Assembly (NCBI GenBank): GCA_034440615.1
Contig: JAOTOM010004373.1
Span: 105,001 to 169,000 of the forward strand
Source of the DNA: Ashinkailepas kermadecensis
Lineage: Eukaryota; Arthropoda; Thecostraca; Neolepadidae
Length of the DNA stretch: 64,000 nucleotides
Direction: 5' to 3'
The translations under genes were made by a program, and so were the position numbers. Shown piece by piece: positions 34,881 to 46,314 of the stretch; positions within the stretch are counted from its first letter, which is position 1, and every line of letters begins with the position of its first letter. The notes below the pieces were generated by a model. That model was not told where the DNA came from, searched no databases, and worked only from the letters and a program-made list of their open reading frames with translations.

Positions 34881-37712
34881 AAACGAAAGGTACACTTACG
34901 AGTCTGCTATTGCCTCAAAATTGGGTTTGAAGGACTTCAACATATATCAAAAGACATCGATTCCTGGCGAATTTCGACATCCTACTGCACTACAGGCACA
35001 GGTAGCAGGGACAATCAAGGATAATTTGGCAAAGATTCCAAATTTTAACAGGGCAGACTTTGACTGCATGAGAGAGGCTTTAAGTGCCATAAAATGGGAA
35101 GAAGAATTATTTGATTTAAATGCCTGTGAAATGTGGGAAAAGTTCAAATCTTACTTGAGGGAAATTCAGATTAGACATGTTCCCCAAAAGCAAAGGCGCA
35201 AAAGAAGGGTAGGAAAGCCAGCATGGCTTACACCAGATGTGATGAAAGCAATTAAGGCTAAGAAAGATGCATTTAGAGTATTTAAGGAAGCTTCAAATAT
35301 CGTAAATCTAAGGTCGTATCAAAAATCTAGAGATGCTGTGAAGCAGAAAATCAGAGCAGTAAAGCGAGCAAAAGAATTGGATTTGGCTAGGAACTGTAAT
35401 GGGGACAGTCAAAAGTTCTTTAGTTTCTACAAGCTAAGTAAAGTTTCAAGCACAATTGGTCCACTGGAAGTAAATGGGACTATATTGAGTGAGGATGGTG
35501 AGATGGTTGAGGAGCTGAGCAAGCAGTTTAAATCAGTGTTTACAGTGGAGGATGTGACTAATCTGCCAACCGTGAATCACAGTTCAGTGACAGGTGATCA
35601 GATACACGATGTTGATTTCATTGATAGTGATATTGTTTTCAATTATATCAGAAAAATAAAGCCGAACAAGGCAGCAGGACCTGATGGAATTTATGCTAGG
35701 GTATTGCGGGAAGCTGAAAAGGAAGTGGCAATTCCACTTAGTATAATATTTTGTTGATCAGTTTCACAAAATCAAATTCCAACAGATTGGAAAAGGGCAA
35801 ATGTAGTTCCTATTTTCAAGAAAGGAGAAAGAGGGAAAGTTGAAAACTATAGGCCAGTAAGCCTCACATCCCTAGTCTGCAAGGTACTCGAATCAATTAT
35901 CAAGGATAGAATAGTTAGTTTTCTGGAAGGAAACAGATTGATTCAAGATACTCAACATGGGTTTAGAAAAGGGCGATCGTGTCTCACAAATCTATTGGAC
36001 TTTTTGAATTTTGCTACAGAACAATTTGATCAGGGAAATCAGGTTGATGTAGCATATCTTGACTTTAGTAAGGCCTTTGAGGAGGTACCCCATAAACGGT
36101 TAATGATGCAGCTTCAGGTCCATGGTATTGCAGGTAGCATCTTAAAATGGATAGAGTTGTGGCTTTCAGATAGACAGCAGAGAGTGATGCTAAATGGTAC
36201 AAAGTCATCATGGCAAAATGTTCTTAGTGGAGTTCCCCAGGGGTCGGTACTGGGGCCACTATTGTTCATTATACATGTGAATAGCATTGAATGTGGCCTA
36301 AGCAGTAAGGTTTTGAAATTTGCGGATGATTTGAAGATCTTTAGGGCAATAACAGGGCACAATGAGCAGATTTTGCTGCAGAAAGACTTAGACGAGCTAG
36401 TGAAGTGGTCCGAAAAATGGCAAATGAAGTTTAATTTTGATAAGTGCAAAGTCATGCATGTAGGTAGGCAGCATATGAAGGCTCCATACTTGATGGGGGG
36501 CCAAGTACTATCTGTGACTCAGCAGGAGAAGGACTTAGGTGTTATTTTGAACACAAAATTGGGGGCATCAGAACAGACCAAAGAAGTCAGGAAGAAGGCA
36601 CTAAGAATGCTTGGGGCAATACAGAGGAATGTGTCATACAAAAGTGAGGTCATCAGGAAGCTTTACTGTGCATATGTCAGGCCACATTTGGAATACTGTG
36701 TCCAAGCTTGGTCCCCTAGTTATGAGAAAGATTGTTGGCTTTTAGAGAGAGTACAAAAGAGGGCAACAAAAATGGTTAATGGTATAGGCAACCTGGCATA
36801 TGAGGAAAGATTGAAGAAATTGAATATGTTTTCACTTAGATATAGAAGGCTGAGAGGAGATCTCATCGAGGTTTTTAAATTTGTTCATGGTCAGGAACAG
36901 GGATATCTCAGGGAAATGTTTGAATTTAACAGAAATAATGCAATTAGAGGTCATCAATTCAAAATTAAAGTTAATCACAGCAGGACAAGGTTAAGACAGT
37001 CTTTCTTCACCAACAGGGTAGTAGAACACTGGAACCAGCTGCCAGGAACCATTGTCAGTAGCAACACACTGAACATCTTTAAAAACGGCATAGACAATCA
37101 TTATAAGAATATGGGGCTTGTTTTTCTGTATTCCAGGGAGGGTTGATCGACAGGGAGGAGATGGGAGTTGGGAGGAGTTTGTAATTGTTGAGTGTGTTAT
37201 GCAATAGCAAGTGAGTCTCTTATTAAGTCTAAATGCTTTATAACTTTATATAGGGTGTGCCTAGCAGTGGATTCAGCACCTTCCTTCGGGATGTGATACT
37301 GATTAGATTGTCTATGGTAGCACAATGGGTATGATGGGAGGAGTTTGTAATTGTTGAGTGTATTATGCAATAGCAAGTGATTCTCGTATTAAGTCTGAAC
37401 GCTTTATGAATTTGTGTGGGGTGTGCCTAGCAGTGGATCCGGCACCTTCCTTCGGGATGTGATGCTGATGAGATTGTCTATGGTGGCACGATGGGTATGA
37501 TGGGAGGAGCTTGTGATTGTTGAGGGTGTTATGCGGTAGCAAGTGAGTGGTGCTAGATAGGCTGGGGTATATAGCTTCCTAGGAACTTGGGATAAGGGAT
37601 TGATTGGGTTGAGAGTATGTACATTTCCAGTACCTTTTCTAGATAGGCTTAACCCAGATGGGCCCCTGTGGCTCTTATTAAGCCTTAATACTTTATGACT
37701 TTATGACTCGTT
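34880..37712 (+). mobile_element. LINE B, CR1-like non-LTR retrotransposon, 5' truncated
   Basis: Encodes the linker and reverse transcriptase half of a CR1-type ORF2. Its 3' UTR is shared with LINE A and ends in two octamers, (TTTATGAC)2; short tandem octamers at the 3' end are typical of CR1. The 3' UTR contains an internal duplication of about 166 bp (ttccttcggg at 37281 and 37447). The endonuclease is absent. The left edge is uncertain. It lies immediately beyond the 36/37-bp minisatellite. Confidence 0.93.
34921..37146 (+). pseudogene. LINE B ORF2 reverse transcriptase, one in-frame stop
   Basis: One frame is open from before 34921 to 37143 except for a TGA at 35755-35757. Motifs in order are WLTPDVMKAIKAKKDAF, NKAAGPDG, then after the stop WKRANVVPIFKKG, NYRPVSLTSLVCKVLE, QHGFRKGRSCLTN, YLDFSKAFEEVPH, SGVPQGSVLGPLLF, FADDLKIF and YVRPHLEYCVQAWSP. 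The catalytic aspartates of motif A and of FADD are present. The usual KAFD is KAFE. The stop and the missing 5' half make it non-functional as it stands, but decay is light, so the insertion is relatively recent. Confidence 0.95.
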
Positions 37713-38162
37713 TCGACTTCTCACACCAAACGAAAAACTGCTGTCTTAATATTCGTTTAGCGTGGGCTCCGATCTTGTACGCATTCGAGGTCGAGATATG
37801 CGATCAAAGCTTCCTCCAAAACTTCCAGTTTTTTTCTTCTTTTTAAATTCCCCTACCTATTAATAGGTAGGCAGGAGTGCCCTTCCATACCCGTGCGACC
37901 TAATTACGTTAAATTCCAGGGATGAGAAGTAGGTCATGGTAAGCAAGCCAAGGTAGGTTACACCACTCCCCGCTCCTGTTTCTTGCTGGACAGATCCCGC
38001 CACCAGATATTAGTAAAAGATGTTCCTGAAGCCCTCTCAGACAATTAGCAATGCTAGTAACGTCTTTGAGGGCTCCAGAAAAAAGCTGTTATATGTGTTA
38101 ATGGGGAAATAATATAAAATCCCTAATCTTGCACGTACATCTCCTAAACTATTACTACACTA
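37713..38162. other. no gene recognised
   Basis: Unique sequence between LINE B and a DNA element. A cctaccta/taggtaggcag palindrome near 37,850-37,875 is the only structure I note. Confidence 0.5.
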
Positions 38163-38958
38163 ATGGACTGTTCACACCTAGCGTAATCTCGACGCAAAAA
38201 AAAACAGCGCAATGACGGACTAGGCGTAATCCCGACGCACTGGGCGTAATTTCGACGCGTCGACAGACCAGTGCAGCAACATCGCCTGGACGCGAGTACG
38301 CCAGCAATCAACTGATAGATCCGTTGTTATGACAACAAAATCAGCTGTTTAGATTGGGTTAAAGTGTGGCAGACTGAGTTTTGTCATTGCAGATGATCCC
38401 AAGCCGTTAATTAGTGAGTTGCTGCGATTGAGGTTGATGCTTCTCTGGAGTTTATAATAACCCCTGTGTTGGTAATTTTTCGAGCGTGGTTAGAAGTATA
38501 TCTCGCTTTTGTCGTTAAGCAGTTTTGCTCGTTAGTATCATACCCATTTCCGGTATCGAAAGAAGCTTTTCAACGCAAAGTAGGTAAATACCTGTCATCC
38601 TATCCTCTCACCTGTTCTTGGCTTGTTTGCATCTTCCGAGAGAGACATGCTGCAACTTACAAGCTGAAAAAACCGCAGCCGATGTGGCCCAAATCCGCCG
38701 AAGATCAGCAAATATGGCAACCGCAGTTTATCCCAAGCAGTCTGTCGACCTTGCGTCAAGGTCGCTGGTGTGCCGAGCGGAAAAAGTTGAGAAAATCCAA
38801 CATTGTCCGCTCGGAAAACGCCAGCGTTTTGTAGGACTCGGCAGACAGCCGACGCAAGGCCGGCGCAATGGCAGAATTGGCGGACTCATTGGGTCCCATG
38901 CTAGCTTTGCGTCGATTCCGACAGTGCGTCGAGATTACGCTAGGTGTGAACAGTCCAT
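38163..38958. mobile_element. DNA transposon with 32-bp perfect terminal inverted repeats
   Basis: The ends 38165-38196 and 38925-38956 are perfect reverse complements over 32 bp, starting GGACTGTTCACACCTAGCG. Both ends are flanked by AT (38163-38164 and 38957-38958), a possible 2-bp target duplication. The left end carries two further copies of the terminal motif GCGTAATYYCGACGC at about 38,220-38,260, like subterminal transposase-binding repeats. Length is 792 bp and I see no transposase, so it is probably non-autonomous. An AT duplication is known for ISL2EU-type elements; this assignment is tentative. Confidence 0.88.
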
Positions 38959-39077
38959 ACGGAGAAAGGACAAACCAAGTATGAAGAAAGAAGAAAGAAA
39001 GAAAACATGATACTTAACGAAAATATCCGAATAAGACAACCAGATCACCATGCATAGCACAACATTATCACCGACAT

Positions 39078-42000
39078 TCATTGAAAAAGTTCATATTTTC
39101 TAGTAATGTATTGCCTGATGTGTTTTTTCAAAATGATTTTACTCCCGGGTACATCATCAATCCTATGGAAATGAGAGCAGATTATTTTATTCCAGGCTTT
39201 TGGTGCAATAAAGGGTAATGAAAACATCTTGTAATTGATATCAGAAAAGGGTATTTGAAAGTGTTGTCTAACTCTGAGGTCACCTTCTTGATGAAGTTGA
39301 AACATATCAGAAAGAGGTGTTGGTAATGAGTGATTTAGAAAACCTAGCATGATGTAAATGCATTGTTCATCAACTATGTCCAGAAACTTAAGAACTCTAT
39401 GCTTGATAAACAATTCATTTGTATGGTATAAGTAAGGTTTCTTGTCAACAATCCTAATAACACGTTTCTGCAACTTAAATCTTGTCAAGCTTAGAGTGGT
39501 AAGTACTTCTCCAGACAACAGCACAGTAATTTAGATATGGCAGTATTAGATAATTATACAGAAGAAGCAAGTCACAAGTTGATAGGAAGTACCTAGATTT
39601 GCCTATAATACCAATATTTCTACTAATTTTTGAAGAAATGGCATTGATATGGCTTTTCCATGTCATGTCTTCATCGATTAATACACCTGAATATTTTATG
39701 CAGCTATGCCTTGTAATATTAGAACTATTTATTTTTACATGAAGGTCATCACATGGTTTCCTGGAAAAAAAAATTGATATCCAGTCTTATCAGCATTAAC
39801 AGATAATCTGTTGGTATGAAACCATGCAATTATTTTGGGTATTACCTCATCTACTTTAGTTCGTAACTCAAAATGATCATTAGCTGTAATAGTTATGGCT
39901 GTATCGTCTGCAAAGAGGTAAAAGCTAGCCAAATTGGAAACATTGCAAAGATCATTAATGTATAGAAGAAATAGCAGAGGTCCAAGAATCGAACCCTGAG
40001 GAACACCTATTGTGATATTTAATGGTTGGGAGAGGATGTCATGTATCTTGGTTCTTTGAGATCTATTTGATAGATGAGTTTAACAGTTTATATATATTTC
40101 CCCTAAAGCCAATAAAGTAAATATTTTGTACCAAAATGCTGATGGTGACAGTGTCAAAGGCCTTTTTTAAATCGAGATACAGGGTACAAACTAATTTATT
40201 ATTTACAAGGGCTTTAGTTACTTCATTATGCATCAGAGCAATTGGCATGTATGTGCTATGTTTTTTTCTGAAACCAAACTGCAGTGGGTGTATAATATTA
40301 TTTTCATTTATAAATGATGATACACTAATGTGTATTAATCTTTCCAGCACCTTCGAAAATATTGGTAGCAAAGAGATTGACCTATAATTAGTAAATTTAT
40401 TATTTTCCCCTGATTTATATACAGGAATTATAAATGCATATTTTAATGCATCAGGGAATATTGCAGTGCTCAGACAAAGATTAAAGAAATATGTTAGATG
40501 TTGCAAAATACTTCTATATGTTCCAAGCAAAATATGTGTGCTAATTCTATCCATACCTCCACCCACAGGGTTCAAAGACTTAACAATTTCTTCAATTTGA
40601 GCTTCATTAACAGAAGGAATATTGTTAATGCTGACATGAGTAGGCTGTGTAAGGTAATATAATGGGCTATTGTGTGCTGCATGTATATTTTTTTCCAATT
40701 CACTACCTATCGTTGAAAAAAGTATTGAATTTATCAGGTATTTGTTCATTTACACAGGTAGCCCCAGAGTTATCAACAAAGCACATGGGAGGAACTGTTT
40801 GCAATTCATTCTCTATGGGCGCTGTATGACCAACGCAGTCGATGCGCCCCTAAGCCCAAATAACCTAACCCTTGCAATTCATTCTTGTTTATAATTTCAT
40901 TCAAATACTTCCATGTTTTTTTCCATCACCTTTGCTGTCCTGGAATGCCCTCTTGTAATATAATCGTTTTGCATCCCTAAGCACATTGCAAAGCATGTTC
41001 CTATACATTTTGTATTTATTTTCGTTCAATAAAATTATATTCCTAATATATTTTGCATAAAGTTTATTTTTGTATTTATTGAACACAGAAGTGCAGGAGT
41101 TACCCATGGTTTAATTGGATTATTTCTTCTACTGGGTGTAAAAGTTTTAGATAATTTTGTAATACCTGTTTCATATGCCTTAATAAGTTTGTTGCATGCT
41201 TGATTAGCATCAGTTTCATCTTGAAAGGCTTCTAAGTTGCTGATGAGGTGATCATTTAATTCACTGATTTTATTCTTATCAAAGACTGTCACTGAATGTC
41301 TTGTTATATTTGAACTTTCAATTAATGACAGAATAAGAAAAACTGGAAAATGATCTCATAAATCATGAAGTAGTATTCCTGAATTGTTAAAGACATTAAC
41401 ATCATTTATAAATATATTATCCAAAAGGGCATCTGATTCATTACAAATTCGGGTTGCTTTTGAGATGGTTGGGAAAAATCCATAAGAATTGAACAAATTC
41501 ATAAAATTAAGTGTAGGTTTATCAGAGTGATATTTCAAAAGATTGTAATTGAAGTCCCCTGCTATGACACATGTACATTTGGTGTTTTCCAATGAGTCAA
41601 GTATTTTTTCCAAATAGTCCATAAATATAGTGTGGCTTAGACTTGGAGGTCTATACATTTCCCCTACTAGGAATCTTTTCGCTGGTACACCCAACTTCAT
41701 TTTGATTTCCAGAAAACTTGTCTCGAAATGATCACTCTCCAGGTCTTTTCTTTCCCTAGCCTCATATATATTACTTACATATATTGCTGTACCTCCACCT
41801 TCACCTTCTTTTCTACTAGATGAAAAGAGATTATAATTTTTTAGACTAAAGTATTGTTCTAAATCTTTCTTCAACCATGTCTCTGATACACAAATAACTG
41901 ACCAATCAACTTTAGAGCTTGCTAGAAAATTAACAACATCATCAAATTTATTCTTCAGGGATCTTGCATTGATATGAAGTACTGAGAATCCAGCATTAAA

Positions 42001-42126
42001 GTTAAGTGGTTGAGGTAAGGTATAATATGTACATTGTGACAATATAAGTTCATAAGGAGGGTACTTGTCATTCAAATCATTCCCTAGTAATTCCAATGTA
42101 GCTCCCTCAAGTTTGAGCCTGCTCAT
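39078..42126 (-). pseudogene. LINE C ORF2: endonuclease plus reverse transcriptase, broken
   Basis: The endonuclease part shows LHINARSLKNKFDD, SETWL, GGGTAIYV, EMYRPP, AGDFNYNLL and a DHFP motif. A stop at about 41356-41358 replaces the residue before DHFP. The reverse transcriptase part shows IPVYKSGENNKFTNYRSISLL, GFRKKHSTYMPIALMHNE, YLDLKKAFDTV, GVPQGSILGPLLF and YLFADDTAI. Frameshifts lie near 41,060, 40,715 (in a T run) and 40,085, and another near 39,740. Catalytic aspartates are preserved. Removing the 59-bp insert with one duplication leaves the frame continuous at that point. Confidence 0.93.
40799..40885 (+). mobile_element. 59-bp retroposed element, copy 2, with perfect 14-bp TSD
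   Basis: ttgcaattcattct occurs at 40799-40812 and 40872-40885, enclosing exactly 59 bp (40813-40871). The insert breaks the LINE C frame, so it arrived after that LINE. It is homologous to the insert at 3288-3346. It contains GGGCGC and GCGCCC, which could pair as a 6-bp stem. It ends AAATAACCTAACCC. Confidence 0.85.
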
Positions 42127-42404
42127 TACTCAGAGAAAGAGCCAACTGGAAATGGTGATTATATCTGGAAATGTAAAACTTGGAATAATAATTGTGCTTG
42201 GACATTGAACTGGGAACACACAAAAGAGGGACCATGAATGATCGGAAAGCAAAATGGAAAAAGTAAATTAGGGAGGTAAAGTTCACACCATCAAGAAGCA
42301 TAGTTTGAAAAATAAATATAGATAGTTGTATGCCTAAATGAGATGATAGAGGAGCAAGGATTCTAAAGCTAAAGCTTCGCCTTACTCATTTCCAAATTGC
42401 CACA

Positions 42405-42991
42405 CATGCACTCAGTGGCGCAACCAGGATTTCAGTTCGGGGGGGGCCACGGTTGGAGAGCGGGCCCCCTCGCAAGCGGGCCCCCCTCATGTTTTTAAAA
42501 AGTCTGCGGAAAACATGCACTTACTTTTGAGCGGGCCCCTATGTTTGTAAAAACTAAAACGAGGCGGGCCCCAGGTAAAAGCGGGCCCCTGGTTCTAAGC
42601 GGGCTATTGGTTCAATGCGGGCCCCTGGATCAAAGTGGGCCCGGTTCGAAGCGGGCCCCTGGTTCCAGAGAGCCCCTGGTTCAAGACAGGGCCCCAGGTT
42701 GAAGCGGGCCCCTGGTTCTAAGCGGGCTATTGGTTCAATGCGGGCCCCTGAATCAAAATGGGCCCCGGTTCGAGGCGGGCCCTGGTTAAAACGGGCCCCC
42801 AGATTTTCAGTTGGTTCAAAGGGCCCCTGATTCGAGCCACAGATCCGCTTCGCGGGCCTAGCCAGGGCTCTGAGTAGGGTGGCCCACTCCGAGCCAGGGG
42901 CCCGCTTCGCGGGCCTGGCTCGGACCGGGCCCCAAAAATTTCGGGGAGGGCCATGGCCCTTGGCCCCCCTGGTTGCGCTAGTGCATGCACT
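42405..42991. mobile_element. hAT-like non-autonomous transposon with 8-bp TSD
   Basis: The element 42413-42983 (571 bp) lies between perfect copies of catgcact (42405-42412 and 42984-42991). The left end CAGTGGCGCAACCAGG and the complement of the right end CACTAGCGCAACCAGG match at 14 of 16. CAGTGGCG-type ends with an 8-bp duplication are characteristic of hAT. Its interior is mostly a tandem array of about 18-bp gcgggcccctggttcaaa units (about 42530-42840) and other GGGCCC-rich sequence. No transposase. Confidence 0.93.
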
Positions 42992-43056
42992 ACATATGCA
43001 TTAATACCACCATACCTCAACGTGGTTCCCGTCCGGGTCCTCAGACACGCTGCTTG

Positions 43057-43246
43057 TTCGACTACCAGTCTGAGCTACAAGTCTGAGTAGGCTCCAGCGA
43101 AGTCTCCACTACCAGTCTGAGCTATAAATCTGAGTAGGCTCCAGCGAAGTCTCCACTACCAGTCTGAGTTATAAGTCTGAGTAGGCTCCAGCGAAGTTTC
43201 CACTACCAGTCTGAGCTATAAGTCTGAGTGGGCTCCAGCGAAGCAT
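43057..43246. repeat. 47-bp minisatellite, 4 copies
   Basis: gaagtctccactaccagtct recurs at 43099, 43146 and 43193, every 47 bp, together with aagtctgagtaggctccagc. Confidence 0.93.
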
Positions 43247-43274
43247 TTCCACTTCCATCGGTGGCGGGCCGTAA

Positions 43275-43327
43275 CATGCGACAGGCCCGCCTGACAGGCC
43301 CGCCTGACAGGCCCGCCTGACAGGCGG
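43275..43327. repeat. 13-bp GC-rich repeat, 4 copies
   Basis: The unit gacaggcccgcct is repeated about four times in tandem. Confidence 0.9.
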
Positions 43328-44034
43328 AGCGGGGAGCGGTGTGGCCTACCGTGAGACGGAACCTTCACCTGTGTGTACGCCGCGGAACACAACGTAGTCT
43401 GGTCATGCGGGTATCGAACTGCGCTGAGGTGAGGTGCTGCACAGTAGGGGCTACTGGTTACCGGGACGGCACCACGACGGCGCCACACAGACCATGGTGA
43501 ACGTCAACTGCGCCGTACATATCATAAACGTGCTTCGCCTTCGTCTGACAGCACGAATGCGTGTTTGCTTTCGCGCAACTACCAAGGCAAGCACGTTGGC
43601 AAGCACCAGCCGGAAGGGAACACTGGAAAAATAAATAACCTCCGCCTGACCCGATCAATTTGACGCTTGCTCTCCAATCAATTCGGTGCCCTCCCTAATC
43701 AGCCCCGAGTCAGAAGAGCTGTCAGATGGCCTCTAACGGATCACCCACGACACTCAAATGCGATCTAAAAACATTCGGACGTACCTCGGAAATGTTCCCT
43801 GATTGGCTGATGCACGGCCACTGTGATGCACGGCCAGATGTGTTCCTCAGCATAAGAAAAACACTCCCACATTTTGGCATTTCAAGTGGCGGAAAGATGA
43901 GCGAACTGTTCTTAATACGATTGCATCGTCCTCGTCTTAGGTTATGGACATCCTTGGGAAATACATACACATCCATACATGTATTCATACATACATACAG
44001 CATGAGGAACATACATGTTTGTACATTTTACTTT
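43328..44034. other. no gene recognised
   Basis: Unique sequence; nothing recognised. It ends in catacatacatacagc steps leading to the TA run. Confidence 0.5.
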
Positions 44035-44035
44035 A

Positions 44036-44092
<57 letters not shown>
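44035..44092. repeat. TA microsatellite
   Basis: A (TA)n run of nearly 60 bp, flanked by tatgtatgta-like imperfect copies. Confidence 0.97.
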
Positions 44093-44754
44093 GTGTGTAT
44101 ATGCAAGTACGTAAATATGTAGGTATATATGTGTATGTATTGTATAGGTATGTAACTATGCATAACACGTGTGTCATGTTTATAACACGCTGCATATCAG
44201 AATGGGAACTGACAGCCTGCGACTCGAAACATGCTGCACACTCGGGTCGCACGGCAGCCATTGCTGGCCGCACCTATAGCGCGTCACACACTGCACCAGC
44301 AGATACAGCAGCCAGGTGACACGTGGCCAAAGTCCGGCCGGCAGACGGCCTGCAAAATCGCCCACCCGACCACACGGCATGGCCCGACCAAAAAACGTGT
44401 TTGCGTGACGTCGGAGCACCACGGTCGGCTGACGGTAACAGCCGATCTCGGTCCGGTTTGCACAGGGCTGCGATAAGCAGCGCATTGCCGCACAATCCGC
44501 GGGAGTGGCGCCCAAGGGCAGCGGCGAGCTGCAGGGCGCAGACGTGAACACTAGTGGTGCAAAACTGGCCGGCGGTGGCACCAGGCGTTCCAACTGATTT
44601 CACGCGGGAGTCGGGCGTCACAGATGGGAACCGGCAGTGCAGCCGACCCCAGTTCACTGATGGACCGACATGATGACGCTTAGTTGAGGCCGGAGTCCCC
44701 GGTGCGTGGGTTGGAGATGCGGTGCGTTGGACACTGGGTTGTACGACAATTGCA
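44093..44754. other. no gene recognised, GC-rich
   Basis: Part of a 280-residue minus-strand open frame (44274-45116) lies here. The frame shows no family motif and overlaps a two-copy repeat, so I treat it as unproven. Confidence 0.45.
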
Positions 44755-44995
44755 TCACCGCTCCAGGCTGAGTAGGTGTTGTGAGCCGGCCAGCGGAGGG
44801 GGCGGGGAGGAAGCGGCACGTGAGGGAGTCCTCCCGTGCGAACGTAATCGGGATGCATGCAGATAGTCCTGGGTGATGCGAAACCTCCACTGCAGGCTGG
44901 ATAGGGGCTATGAGCCGGGCAGCGGAGAGCCGGGGAGGGAGCGACGCGTGAGGCAGTCATCTTCAAGTGCGAACGTAATCGTAGTTCAGGCCGAC
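44755..44995. repeat. two tandem copies of a roughly 131-bp unit
   Basis: ctccaggctgagtaggtg...gtgcgaacgtaatcg and ctgcaggctggatagggg...gtgcgaacgtaatcg are diverged neighbours about 131 bp apart. They share agcggag, ggggagg and gcgaacgtaatcg. Confidence 0.75.
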
Positions 44996-45938
44996 AATAC
45001 CGACGCGAGGCCATGACCCGGGCGGCCGCCAACACTCCATCGACGTCAATTCGGCATAATTTGACCACTCGCAGACGAGCCGGGCACCAGACCGGGCACC
45101 TAAATGGGCCATACAACGGTGCAAGTCGTAAAGTCTCAAGTCAAGGCCTCTTTTTCGGTGTCTAGCAGCTTAGTGATGTCAGTTCACTTCACAGCGCGAC
45201 CCGGCCGTCTCGAGGACGGCGGAAATTGAACTGGTCACGACGACGGCTTCCGTTCGTGGTGTTCGTAGTTCACTGTTGACCGATCTGTTCGAAGAGATTG
45301 TTTGCCTATGAGGGCACGGATATCACGGGTAACCAGGGTACCATCTGGATACGGTGATATCCGTCATAACCACACTTCGCACAACGCTGTCAGTGTAGGT
45401 GTATTTACTGGTATAAATCAGCCTGGAAGATAACTTCAAGACTCGACCTCTTGTGAGTCAATCATCGGACCGCGTCCGGGAAAAAAACAGCGTCAATTCA
45501 ATGAATTCAACAGAGTTTGGATTTGTTGACGGAGGTGCATAGTGACTAAAGGAACAATTCAACGAAATGATGTCACAGAATGGCACACTCCAGTACGCAG
45601 GTTCACCCCGTTCATCAGTACTTTTCTGCTCCTTATTTCTTCCGCAAAAACAAAATGAAAAGGACACATTGAAGTTGAAAAGCCGCTGTTCAAGGAATAC
45701 AGCTAAACATGCACGTACTCGGAAAGCTACGTCGGACAAGCGAACATTATCAACCTGCTGCGGATGAGACAACCACTGCCACCACTCATCAGCCTCCCAG
45801 GCCGCCCAACAACGTCACAGCTCGACCTGCTGCGGATGAGATACAACCACTCCCACCACTCATCAGCTTCTCAGGCCGCCCAAAAACGCAACAACGCTCC
45901 AAGAATCCGGCCCAGCCGAGGCACTCCCCATTCATCCG
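44996..45938. other. no gene recognised
   Basis: Unique sequence. A weak two-copy repeat (cgacctgctgcggatgaga with ccaccactcatcagc) lies at about 45,755-45,875. No gene recognised. Confidence 0.5.
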
Positions 45939-46314
45939 CAGGCGTCACAGCACACCGTGCCCTCCGCATGTCACGTGACGGTGTGGATTGTCAGGCGTCA
46001 CAGCACACCGTGCCCTCCGCATGTCACGTGACTATATGGATTGTCGGGCGTCACAGCACACCGTGCCCTCCGCATGTCACGTGATGGTGTGGATTGTCAG
46101 GCGTCACAGCACACCGTGCCCTCCGCATGTCACGTGACTATATGGATTGTCGGGCGTCACAGCACACCGTGCCCTCCGCATGTCACGTGATGGTGTGGAT
46201 TGTCAGGCGTCACAGCACACCGTGCCCTCCGCATGTCACGTGATGGTGTGGATTGTCAGGCGTCACAGCACACCGTGCCCTCCGCATGTCACGTGACGAT
46301 GTGGATTGTCAGAG
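45939..46314. repeat. 53-bp minisatellite, 7 copies, each with a TCACGTGA palindrome
   Basis: ggcgtcacagcacaccgtgc recurs every 53 bp from 45941. Each unit also contains gcatgtcacgtga, so an E-box CACGTG sits once per unit. Four of the seven have the full palindrome GTCACGTGAC. Unit types ending ggtgtgg and ctatatgg alternate in the first half, giving a 106-bp higher-order repeat. Confidence 0.96.

Larger units (their letters stand above)
38975..42300 (-). mobile_element. LINE C, L2/CR1/Jockey-type non-LTR retrotransposon
   Basis: On the minus strand it runs from an endonuclease at about 42.1 kb through reverse transcriptase to a C-terminal region ending at 39,078. It finishes in a CTTTCTTTCTTC tract (38,978-39,006). 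It is the most complete retrotransposon here but is disabled by a nonsense change and several frameshifts. A 59-bp element is inserted at 40813-40871. It differs clearly from LINEs A and B in sequence and 3' end. The 5' edge is uncertain. Confidence 0.92.

Noticed and set aside
44274..45116. A 280-residue minus-strand open frame
   Set aside because: GC-rich DNA, overlaps a two-copy repeat, and no recognisable domain; chance is more likely.
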